Shown here: positions 55,283-64,000 of the stretch, piece by piece
How positions within the stretch are numbered: the stretch's first letter is position 1
Layout of the letters: every line of letters begins with the position of its first letter
Assembly: GCF_963678635.1 (NCBI RefSeq)
Contig: NC_087063.1
Coordinates: 15,753,006 to 15,817,005 of the forward strand
DNA length: 64,000 nucleotides
Direction: 5' to 3'
From: Symsagittifera roscoffensis
Taxonomy: Eukaryota > Xenacoelomorpha > Acoela > Convolutidae
The notes under the pieces: generated by a model
The model's input: only the letters and a program-made list of their open reading frames with translations
Told to the model about the DNA's origin: nothing
Databases searched by the model: none
Translations under genes and position numbers: made by a program

Positions 55283-55671
55283 AAATCCTATTGTATGACA
55301 GAAAACATTGCAACAAATGCCACTCACTGTTCATGAAAATCTATCAAATGTATATAAATGCAATATAATTGTAAAATATAATTGTGTAAATATGGACATA
55401 GCTGTAATTTGTCAACCCATTATAGAATTTAAAACCATTGCTTGGAAAAACGGTCATTAGAACGGAATCTCTTCTGGCGAGACGGTACTGCTGGCGAGAG
55501 TTTCTAATTGAGATAAGCATAGAATACATTCGACGGACATATTTACACTTGCGAAAACAAGTGTCTTGTAATTGGGAACTAGACTTTTTTCCGTAAACAA
55601 CATTTCTTACAAACCAGTCTTGCTTTCCTTTCTTGCTTTGTTATTGAAGCTTTACTACTCTTAGGTTTGTT

Positions 55672-55744
55672 CCCAATTGGCCTAGAGGTAACGCCATCGC
55701 CTTTGCACCCTAAGGTCAAGAGTTCGAGTCCCGGTCGGACTTTG
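55672..55744 (+). repeat. tRNA-like sequence (SINE head or tRNA pseudogene)
   Basis: TGGCCTAGAGG (55678-55688) fits a pol III A box and AGTTCGAGTCC (55721-55731) fits a B box, 43 bp apart. The D-stem GGC/GCC can form, but the T-stem and the acceptor stem do not pair well. A T-rich run follows. It is therefore not a functional tRNA. A tRNA-derived SINE is the likeliest origin. Confidence 0.55.
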
Positions 55745-56339
55745 TTTTTGTCAGTAAGTATGCAATTAAATTTGTTTTTCGTTAAAAATTTAATTGTACT
55801 TTCGTTAGTCTGCTCAATTTTTGTCGGCTTAGTTGCCACATCACGGATTTTGCTTGTGATGTGAGTCATTTTAATTGTAGTTGCAAGAGCAAGAGTTGTT
55901 CATTGTAGTTTCAGGGGGACTTAAAACTTTTTATTTTTTTTGAATAAAATTATTATTTCTTCTCGGCTCAACTGCTGTTTGTTTAAAGATTATTGGCTCC
56001 CTTGCCACATCAAGGACGTTCCTTATGCTCTGAGAAAATTTTATTGCAGTTGCAAGTACAAGTGTTGTTCATTTTAATTTTAAGTGGGACTTCAAACTTC
56101 AAAGATGTTTTATATTTTTTTCCGATCAACTTGTGTCTGCTCAAATATTGTCAGCCTTGTTTCCTCTTCCTATGTTTTGTTCCGTTGCTAATTTTATACT
56201 AAAATGTCTGGCATGTTTGCCTATAATGAACTTCTATTGAGACATACGAAAGATTATTTTTTGGTAGACCTAGTTTTCATAATGTTACTTTATTAACATT
56301 AATGAACATAGTGAGTACTCTCAAATATGTCTTGGTGAT

Positions 56340-56700
56340 TTTTTTGTGCGTTTTCTTTCAGGAAAAAGTCTTGAAAGTTGTTCACGCACAATTTTGATCG
56401 CTCTTTGACTTTTGATTTCTTTTTAAGTTCAGTTCCTTTGTTAAAAGAAGAAAGGCAAACAGCAAAACGTGATCAACTTTTAGTTTCGAAAGTGTAATTT
56501 AATTATCAGTTTTCCCCGCGAAACAAAAAAATATTCATTTATCCAGTTTTCTCAAATTGGGTTCAGTTTATCAAAAAAGTGTCAATCATAAACAGTTCTA
56601 GAATTTTCTAGAGCTTAAGGGCCATCGATTATTATTTGAAATTTGAACATAGATTTTTTTTGGTCGTTTGAAATGTTTATTTAGTGAAAATGGCTTCGAC
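56340..56700 (+). repeat. Dispersed repeat, copy 2
   Basis: Counterpart of 37430-37760 in the same orientation. It shares CAGTTTTCTCAAATTGGGTT and the flanking landmarks. Confidence 0.5.
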
Positions 56701-57267
56701 TCATCGGTTATGTTGGTTTGGTTGTCTTGTATTCCCTCATTTTAAGGGCTTCGTTATTGTGCGCGTGCTTCGAAAGGTGGTCGTAAAAGTTTAAAGCTAA
56801 TTTTAAATGGCAGCAAGTTTGCTCAACGGGCGTACAGCAAAACCTTCTTGGCATGAATAGCGATTCTTAAATTTTGCGGCAAGGCTAATATTGTGGCAAT
56901 TGAATTTTCGGCATTTTGTTCAAATTGAACTCCATATGAGACAGACCTACAAAAATATGATAGATATAAGAAGTTTCTCTGACCTTTTTAGAAAAAAATC
57001 TACTGTGTAATTTCGTCTCATTGTGTCATGCTTTTTGTTCCGTATCACTAGTTGTGGGAAGCTTCGTCTCTGCTTTGAAATATGTTTTAAAGCAAGGTTT
57101 AAAATCAGTGAATTGGTGAATATAGATAGAAAAGTTCTGATGCTTTTTCTAACATAAATTTGCAGCATTATTGTAACGTAGAAAATTTTTTTTGTTCAAA
57201 GAATTCAAAAACGGTCAATGTGTTTATAAGGTGAATGCAAAAATGTAACAGTTTCAGATACTAACTG

Positions 57268-57355
57268 ATGCCAGTGTCGCGTGAACACAGTACGGCATCT
57301 GCCGCCTCATCCCATAGTGGAACTGGAGCAAGAACTACTCTGAGGATGGGGGCAG
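57268..57355 (+). CDS. Likely first coding exon of an unidentified gene
   Basis: Acceptor AGTTTCAG ends at 57257. ATG at 57268 opens a 29-codon frame (MPVSREHSTASAAS, then a Ser/Gly/Arg-rich stretch ending LRMGA), and donor GCAG|GTATGT is at 57356. The Ser/Arg/Thr-rich composition is typical of disordered N-termini. The strong donor and acceptor around an in-frame ATG are the evidence. The next exon is not visible and may lie beyond the retroelement that starts near 58915. The protein is not recognised. Confidence 0.5.
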
Positions 57356-58310
57356 GTATGTAGATATTCAAGTCAGCCTTTATGAAACAATTGCACGAAT
57401 CTAATATTTATCCCAGCCGTCTATATTTCTTCAATAAAAATTGCAAACCACGTTTCGCTATTTTTTAAAATCTACGTATAGCTTCGAAGTGGGCAAATAA
57501 ATTGTAATAGAGGTAGTTGAAAAATTTCAATATTAACAAGGGCAGCTCCGACTGCAGTAATTATTAGAATTAAAAAGGCCCATGGGGTGGCAGCAACTTA
57601 GACGGAAAGCAAAGTAGGCGTCACTAATAAAACGGAACTTAGAAAAAACGGAATAATTGCTTAAAACAAATTTTCACATTCGAAAAGAGTACATAGTCTC
57701 ATTGCATATAAAGCTATTTATTATAAATGAATTACTAAACGTTAATCCGAATATTATGAAACATTTTTGCAAATGCATAATTTATACAATTGGCATGTCA
57801 AAAAATGATTTACATTTGAGAAGCTCGAACTACAGTTAATTGTAGTCAGCGAAAATTAATTGTAGCCAGGAAGGATTTTTCCGACAAGTTTGAGAACAAT
57901 ATAATGACGTCAAATCCCATGATTTTAGTTTTGCATGGACGTTCAAGTTCGTTTTTTGGGCCACGTCTAATTTGCTTGTCTACTTTCCTAGACCGCGGCC
58001 CCAGGTTAGACAAAAATAGCCGAGATATGATTTTAAAAAGTCTTCTAATTTTGACCGCTTTTGGTTAAATTCGGAAACAAAGGTAACATGCGAATCAGGC
58101 GATTCAGAAATAACGGTGAGCAATTGTGACGGAAGCAGAAAAAAAACGAAATTAGAAGAAAATTTTTTCTTGCAGAACTGGCATTCTAGGCGTCACTGCT
58201 AAGAAATTAGGAAAAGGCCTGCAAAATTTTTTTTAAGTATCAAGTTTCACACACAAATACAACAAGAGCATATTATGACAATGTCTATCCAAAAAATTAT
58301 GTAAGCGAAC
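57356..58310. other. AT-rich region, no gene seen
   Basis: Probably intron of the gene beginning at 57268. I see no repeat or ORF I would defend. Confidence 0.4.
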
Positions 58311-58670
58311 CGGGGTGGATCTAGGGTTTTCTCGAAGGGGGTTTTCAAAAAATTTCGAAAATTGATTTTCTGAGCTCTCCCAAATCACTACTAAGACCCC
58401 ATTTTGTTCAAATTTTCTGCGCCCTAGTCAAGTTTTTGAAATAAGAGGCCAACAAAGGCGCTTTTAGGCTTTTTTTGGAAAATTTTGACCAGAAAAATCG
58501 CTTTCTTCGTCGCGCACTCCATCAAAATTAGTATATATTGGCGCCTTTAGAAAAATTTTGGGGTCAGTCAGCCAAAAATGAATATCTTAAAGTAGTACAA
58601 AGGGGGCCCTTTGGGTCGGCGGGGGTCGAATCCCTGAGAGAGGGGGCGTCGTCCCTAAATCCGCTGGTGT
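58311..58670 (+). mobile_element. MITE-like non-autonomous DNA transposon
   Basis: The left end reads GGGTGGATCTAGGG (58313-58326). The right end CCCTAAATCCGC (58653-58664) is its imperfect inverse. Flanks AAGCGAAC (58303-58310) and AAACGAAC (58671-58678) could be an 8-bp target duplication with one mismatch, as for hAT transposons. There is no coding capacity. A partial inverted copy lies at 46190-46410. Confidence 0.45.
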
Positions 58671-58914
58671 AAACGAACATAAAACGCCGAATCAGAGTAT
58701 TACTGGAGAGTTTTGAAATCAACTGCACACAATTGACTCGCGGGCTTTTTTTAAACCAAATTCGGCGAATAATGCCTACATTGCTAGAATAATTGTCCAA
58801 AGGGATAATATTTTTGGGTGTTTTGGAATTTTTGGCCGAATTCTTTGTTTTTTTTAGTAGCCCGTTGCTAATTTTCAGATACTCCGTTGGTAAATCTGCT
58901 TCTGAGAAATCAAT

Positions 58915-59830
58915 TGTAGCGTACCCATAAATGGCACGCTATTGATAGCCATGAAATAAGTGCTATATTAGAAATTGATGTCATAAATTATTAATGTTAA
59001 AATCCCAAGCATGCAGTTGAACAAGTTAGTGTTTATTAAAAGTAAATAGTGAGTTATTAGTTGGGACATATTATTGAATATCGAGCTAGCTGAAAGTAAT
59101 AAAGTTTACTAACAAAAGTTAAATTCAAACAGCTGAGAAAGTGATAGAGATAGAATCCATGCTGTCGGGGCCCATGCGTCCGTATTGAGATACTGCTAAA
59201 TCAACTCCAGTTAATAACATGCAATAACATCTAGAAACCATGCGGTTTAATTAATAAAAGCAGTGCATTACATGGCGATAGTTCGCGAACGACAGTACAG
59301 TGACAATCTCCACTCATCCAGCTAGACGAAATCCAGCTAGACGACATCTTGAGGGCGAGCTGAAACAGTAGATCAAGCGCAGCAACTGTGTCAAATCAGA
59401 AATGTGAACTTACTAATGAGTGTTTTGTGATTCTGTCAATTGAGGAAACTACATTCAAGTGAAGTAACTGGAAAACTCGAGAACTTTCGTCTCTACAAAC
59501 TTGTAGGTCAAACTATTAAGACTCTTGTGCTATATATTAGTGAGAAGTATTAAATTGGTGTGCGCTCAAATCAAAAAACATTGAAATCAATCATGATCAT
59601 TGGAAATCATTGAAAATTGGAGGAGCGTAAATGCAGTAGATTGAAGCTTAAAGACGGAAAACTCTAAAATCGAAATCAGCATTAGCATTGAATTAGCCTT
59701 ACTAACAATTTTAACCGCGCTGTGCTAAAATATCAGCTTTTTCGTGATTAAACCAACCCAGTTCGTTCATATAAATTTTATAAATTGTTCAAACCTAACT
59801 GAAAACAGACTGAAAATCATAAAACTGTAA
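58915..59830 (+). other. Probable 5' LTR and leader of the second Ty3/gypsy element
   Basis: Upstream of the gag ORF lies 0.9 kb of non-coding DNA that must contain the 5' LTR. A TGTAGCG at 58915 and CTACA near 59497 could be its ends (inverted TGTAG/CTACA). An AATAAA at 59253-59258 could be the polyadenylation signal. No clear primer-binding site was found. Without the 3' LTR, which is outside the window, the borders are guesses. Confidence 0.35.
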
Positions 59831-61246
59831 ATGGCGCACGCTCAAATCTCAGTTAACCCGTACGGAGGGACGGATACCGAAGATTTTTCACAATTCGAAC
59901 AACTCTTCAACGGATTCATCGGAGTCGCAGGCGTATTACCGGCTCAACAAGCGAATTTTCTACAACTCCACTTGCGTGATAATGCACTTCGTTTCTACCA
60001 GACATTACCAGATGCGACTAGAGCAAACGTAGTCGACAGCTTAACAGCGTTGCGCGATCATTTCAGTAATCCGCAACTCCAAGAAGTCCATGTCTTGAAA
60101 TTGGAACAGCAAAAATGCGACTTAAAGAAGGATACGCCAGAAAACTTCTTGGTGACCTTACAGAAAAAAGCGCAAAAAGCGTACCCAACGCCAGAAATAC
60201 CAATTCCTGACCCAATTGATGCAGCAGCTGTCAATGCCGCATTAGAAGCAGCACGACATGCCAGAGAAACTGCACATCGTCAAGAACGGTTGGACGCAGT
60301 AAGGGATCATCGAGACGCACAAATTCGAAGACTGTTTGTAAAAGCTATGCCTGGATGGCTTCGTGCAAAGCTCATGGAACAGCCTGCGGGTAACACGGTA
60401 CAAGACCTTTGTATTTATGCAAGGAGACAGCTGGTCATCCGAGATATGTGCAGAAAAGAAGATTATCCAGAGGATGGATTTAACGAAATAAGTGAGACTG
60501 TGTCTGATAATCTTATCAGCGCCTTATCGAAGCTTACTGCGACGCAAGAAGCTATGGAGAAGCAAGTGAACGAAATTCGAACTCAAATGAACGATAGAGA
60601 TCGTCAAGAAGCATCGACATCCGCACAGCGATCAACAAATCAGCAAACGCAACAACAACAACAAGAACAGCAGCATCAGCAGAATCGTTTCCCAAATAAT
60701 AATAGTGGTTTCCAACGAGGATTTCGTGGAGGAGGTAGAGGTTACCAGCCGAGACAACCCTACTCCGGACAATACACGAACGAATACTCACCCAGAAATC
60801 ATTATAGCAGAGGGAATAATAACTTTAGAGGTCAGTACCTTTATCAAAACAACTTCAGATCCGGATACCAAGGAAGAGGAGGAAACTTCCGAAGTCCTTA
60901 CCCATTCCCCCCTGGGAATCAGCAGCAATGGCCTAGGAGACCATCGAATTACCAGAATCAGAATTACCAGAATCAGAATTACCAGAATCAGAATTACCAG
61001 AATCAGAACTACCAGAACCAGTACCCACAATCGAACCACTTCCAACAGCAGTCAGTCAACCAACAGCAAGCAACAAACGTTGACATTCAAGCCCCAAACG
61101 GCCCGTATATGCCCGTAATTCGATCAACCCCTGTGCTCTGCGATACATGTGGTTACCCTAACCATACCGCCAGTCAATGTTATATGAGACCAAAACCTCA
61201 AGGAAGGGGACAATCCTTCCCATTCCAAAATCAGTCAAAAAACTAA
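59831..61246 (+). CDS. Gag of the second Ty3/gypsy element (471 aa)
   Basis: The first roughly 160 residues are a capsid-like helical region (FSQFEQLFNGFIG, then LHLRDNALRFYQTLP). A helical linker and a Gln/Asn/Arg/Gly-rich disordered region follow, including five NYQNQ repeats. One CCHC zinc knuckle closes the protein (C437, C440, H445, C450). It binds the element RNA and builds the particle. The frame ends with TAA at 61244, overlapping pol by about 85 nt. It is unrelated in sequence to Gag of the giant element. The upstream leader has no competing ATG-initiated long ORF. Confidence 0.9.
   Translation: MAHAQISVNPYGGTDTEDFSQFEQLFNGFIGVAGVLPAQQANFLQLHLRDNALRFYQTLPDATRANVVDSLTALRDHFSNPQLQEVHVLKLEQQKCDLKKDTPENFLVTLQKKAQKAYPTPEIPIPDPIDAAAVNAALEAARHARETAHRQERLDAVRDHRDAQIRRLFVKAMPGWLRAKLMEQPAGNTVQDLCIYARRQLVIRDMCRKEDYPEDGFNEISETVSDNLISALSKLTATQEAMEKQVNEIRTQMNDRDRQEASTSAQRSTNQQTQQQQQEQQHQQNRFPNNNSGFQRGFRGGGRGYQPRQPYSGQYTNEYSPRNHYSRGNNNFRGQYLYQNNFRSGYQGRGGNFRSPYPFPPGNQQQWPRRPSNYQNQNYQNQNYQNQNYQNQNYQNQYPQSNHFQQQSVNQQQATNVDIQAPNGPYMPVIRSTPVLCDTCGYPNHTASQCYMRPKPQGRGQSFPFQNQSKN
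60947..61021 (+). repeat. 15-bp tandem repeat in gag (NYQNQ x5)
   Basis: Five units of AATTACCAGAATCAG, the last slightly changed, keep the gag frame. It is probably a recent slippage expansion in a disordered region. Confidence 0.9.
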
Positions 61247-64000
61247 TAGCGCCACCGAGTCAAGAGTCAGAACGAAAAACCGAAATAAACGATACCAAGC
61301 AAAAAACACCTAACGCTAAACCGAAAAGACGCCGAAAAAACATAAAAACCTCAAAACGTTCACGATTGAATAAATTGGGGAAAAATGAAGCCGAAAATAG
61401 TAATTCCAATAAAAAGCTATCATATGCATTTCCACACGAAATACTTGATTTATATGCTGTTATACCGGAAAGCGACAAAACACTTTCTTATGTCAAACTT
61501 CAATTCGCACCCAAAACCTTTAGGCGCGCCCTGGTCGATACAGGAGCGTGTGCAAATGTTATATCACAGACAAATTTCAACGACCTTAAAACGGATAAAT
61601 TCTTATATCAAGAAATAGTGACACAAAAGTCGAAATTGAAACGAGTACGAATGGCCGGAGGTCAACTTGTACCAATAGAGATCGAAGCAACAATATGTTT
61701 CAAAATTGCAGCAAAAACGTTCACGGAAATTTTCCTTGTGTTACCAACAGCGAATTCAATGATACTAGGAAACTGTTTTTATAAAAAACACGACGTACAA
61801 ATTTGTCCGAAATATGATCTTTTGAAATTTCCCGATGTAACAATTCAAATAAATGAAATCAAAACCCCAAGTTCTAAACGACATAAAAAACAAGCGCTCC
61901 GAGTACCAGTAATCCTTTCAAAGAAATACGTTATTCCGCCGCAGAAAACGGTGCTTTTAGAGTGTTTTACCGAGATCGACATTAAAAATACTATCGGAAC
62001 AGTTGTACCAGTCCCCGAATTTGAAGACGAATCCAATATTGCGCTAATGTCATCAATCAGTGAGACTACAGATGATAGCAAACTGTATATTTCAGCACTT
62101 AATGTAACCGATCATGTAATAACTTTGCCGAACAAGAGCACAATCGCAAATTTTTCGATCTTAACATCAACAGACATGAAAAATATCATCCCGATTGACC
62201 CACAAACGTTGGCTTTAGCAAAAATGACCAACCCGGAAAATGTGAAACATGAAATCAATCAGCTCATTCAAGTGAATAAATCAAATGACGTGAAACCTAT
62301 CAAACCAAAGCCAGAGTATGAAAAATTTTGGTTCCCGACACCGGAAACGTGTGAAAACCCTAACATTCTTACCCCAATTCAACGGGAGATCTATGACCAG
62401 ATCCTCCATTTTAAGAATCTTGAACTTTGTGAACCGAAATCAAGTGACCATGATAGATTGACATTTCTAGATCAATTCAATTGGGAAAATTCCGTGTTGA
62501 CAAATGAGCAAAGGTCACAAGTGGAACATTTACTTGTTAAATACTCGGATATATTTGCCAAACATCGATTTGATGTCGGATACAACTCGGAATTGCAAAT
62601 CAAACTAACACCGGAACACCAACGACATCTGTACACACAAGGTCCGCCTACGCCAATCCACCTACGAAAAGAATTAACAATTGAACTTGCACTTATGCAT
62701 TACTTTGGCCTTATAACGACATTATCACAATCAAAGTACAGTAGCCCATTGTTTGCTCACCGAAAGCCATCAGGAAAACTCCGCATGCTTATTGATCTAA
62801 GAAGAATAAACCATTCGCTCAAGAATGATTATTTAAACACGAACTTTCCAATCTCAAATATGACAGATGCCTCAAATCATTTTGCCGGAAAGAACTTGTT
62901 TACAAAACTTGATTGCTCACAAGCATACCATTGTGTACAAATGGCAGATGACATTTCGGTTCAATTGTTGGCATTTAACTTTTCATCACGAACTTATGCA
63001 TACAAATGCCTAGCGCAAGGTCTAAATAAGTCAGTAACGGGTTTCAGTTCATTCATTCGGCACTACTTAGATCCATGCCTAGCAGGGGATATGTGTACAC
63101 AGTTCATGGATGATATAGGAAGTGCAGTGCACACGTTTGATGAACTAATTCCGAACTTGTTAAAAATCTTTGAATGTATTCGAAAATCAGGACTCAAATT
63201 GTCCCCAAGTAAATGTGAAATAGGTACGCAAAAAATGAAATTTCTAGGAAACATCGTAACACCAGCAGGAGTCTCACCAGAAGAGACCAAAATCCAAAAA
63301 TTTCTACGTAATATCAGAATGCCACAAACAGCGAAGCAAGTTAAGAGACTAATCGGCTTTGTACAGTTCTTTAGGAACTATATGCCTAGCCTTGGTGATA
63401 AATTGCTACCGTTTTACAAGCTACTAAAGCAAGATGTTGAATTTCGAATTTTAGATGAACATCGCAAAGGTCTCGAAGTTCTTAAACACGATCTTTTGCA
63501 AGCAACAACCATAACGTTAAGACTACCAAAACCTGACTTACAATATGTGATCCTTTGTGACGCGAGTTGCCATGGAACAGGATTCGTCCTCATGGTCGAA
63601 GATTATGTAAATACAGAAAATAAAGCCAAAACAAAGACGTATGCACCTGTTTCTTTTGGATCACGACTTTTTAACGAACCACAGCTCAAATTCTCGATTT
63701 ACTATAAAGAATTCCTAGCCTTATATTTTGCCCTAGATCATTTTGCACATTTCATATGGGGCGCCTCAAAACCCGTTATAGTTTTGACAGACAACAGAAG
63801 TCTAACGTCATTTTTTCAATCGAAATCAATACCACCATCAGTTTGGAACTTCCTAGATCGAGTTTTAGCATTTAATATTGTCATAGCACATATACCAGGC
63901 AAAGCAAATCATGCAGCCAACTTTTTATCACGCATGCAGACTGACCCGAATGCATCTCTTTCCCTACGCTTAACAGATAAAATACCGGTCCGCGAAATAC
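61162..64000 (+). CDS. Pol of the second Ty3/gypsy element, runs off the window (partial)
   Basis: This frame has no stop from 61162 to the end and lies -1 relative to gag. It encodes an aspartic protease with VDTGAC (Asp codon at 61537) and ILGNC, RT with LIDLRRIN, a TKLDCSQAYH-type motif A and an FMDD active site (63103), and RNase H with CDAS (Asp at 63559), an E in YKEFLA, TDNRSL and the final HAANFLSR. Integrase would lie beyond 64000. Entry is probably by frameshifting at 61237-61243, since no suitable start codon precedes the protease except ATG 61177 inside gag. All motifs look intact. The RT type resembles elements common in marine invertebrates. Confidence 0.92.
61237..61243 (+). 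promoter_or_regulatory. -1 ribosomal frameshift site at the gag stop
   Basis: A AAA AAC, a canonical X XXY YYZ heptamer, sits in the gag frame directly before the TAA stop (61244-61246). Slipping back one base enters the pol frame, which continues open. I did not find an obvious stem or pseudoknot just downstream. Confidence 0.75.

Larger units (their letters stand above)
55283..57257. other. AT-rich intergenic region
   Basis: No gene is seen. It holds the tRNA-like fragment (55672-55744) and the second copy of the dispersed repeat (56340-56700). The remainder is T- or A-rich with no clear structure. Confidence 0.5.

Noticed and set aside
55672-55744. Functional tRNA gene
   Set aside because: A and B boxes are present, but acceptor and T stems do not pair and the anticodon arm is irregular.

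Overview
The window is eukaryotic, from a ciliated animal. It holds a spliced gene with GT-AG introns for the cilium protein CFAP74, LTR and non-LTR retrotransposons, and a tRNA-like SINE fragment. It has no bacterial-style operons. The phylum cannot be fixed from this sequence. Two neighbouring genes have a splice acceptor 1-10 nt before the start codon, which fits a lineage with spliced-leader trans-splicing, but that is an inference.

Layout. Positions 1-36725 are almost entirely one giant Ty3/gypsy-like LTR family. A structurally complete plus-strand copy occupies 12185-36725 (24.5 kb). It has 922-bp LTRs that differ at one base as far as I can see, a 2.9-kb leader, and three huge ORFs. 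ORF1 (3200 aa) is a gag-protease-RT-RNase H-integrase polyprotein with a C-terminal TARG1/OARD1-like macro domain. ORF2 (585 aa) has a coiled coil and an SGNH/GDSL hydrolase domain with all catalytic blocks. ORF3 (2395 aa) is mostly unrecognised and is separated from ORF2 by a single in-frame TGA. To its left, in head-to-head orientation, lies a broken minus-strand copy (LTR, leader, gag-protease with two frameshifts, 3232-10850). That copy is itself tandemly duplicated, and its second copy runs off the left edge (1-3222).

Positions 37014-55282 hold a five-exon CFAP74 gene on the plus strand, a component of the ciliary central apparatus. Its 9.3-kb first intron carries a decayed CR1-like non-LTR element (minus strand, PHD-finger ORF1, endonuclease, RT, AAC-repeat tail), a second RT remnant on the plus strand, and a 2-kb tandem duplication of the CR1 5' region. 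A 2.7-kb intron before the last exon contains a degenerate array with a period of about 155 bp.

Positions 55283-58914 are mostly AT-rich intergenic DNA with a tRNA-like SINE head, a dispersed repeat, a short likely first coding exon of another gene (57268-57355) and a MITE-like element. From about 58915 to the right edge is a second, unrelated Ty3/gypsy element. Its gag (59831-61246) joins pol through a textbook -1 slippery heptamer at the gag stop. Pol stays open to the end of the window.

The most unusual system is the giant element. It combines a macro domain, one clear and one degenerate SGNH hydrolase module, a possible stop-codon readthrough, an 11-nt polypurine-tract motif repeated inside the coding region in different frames, and a leader packed with a TCCGGAGGGG-type motif.
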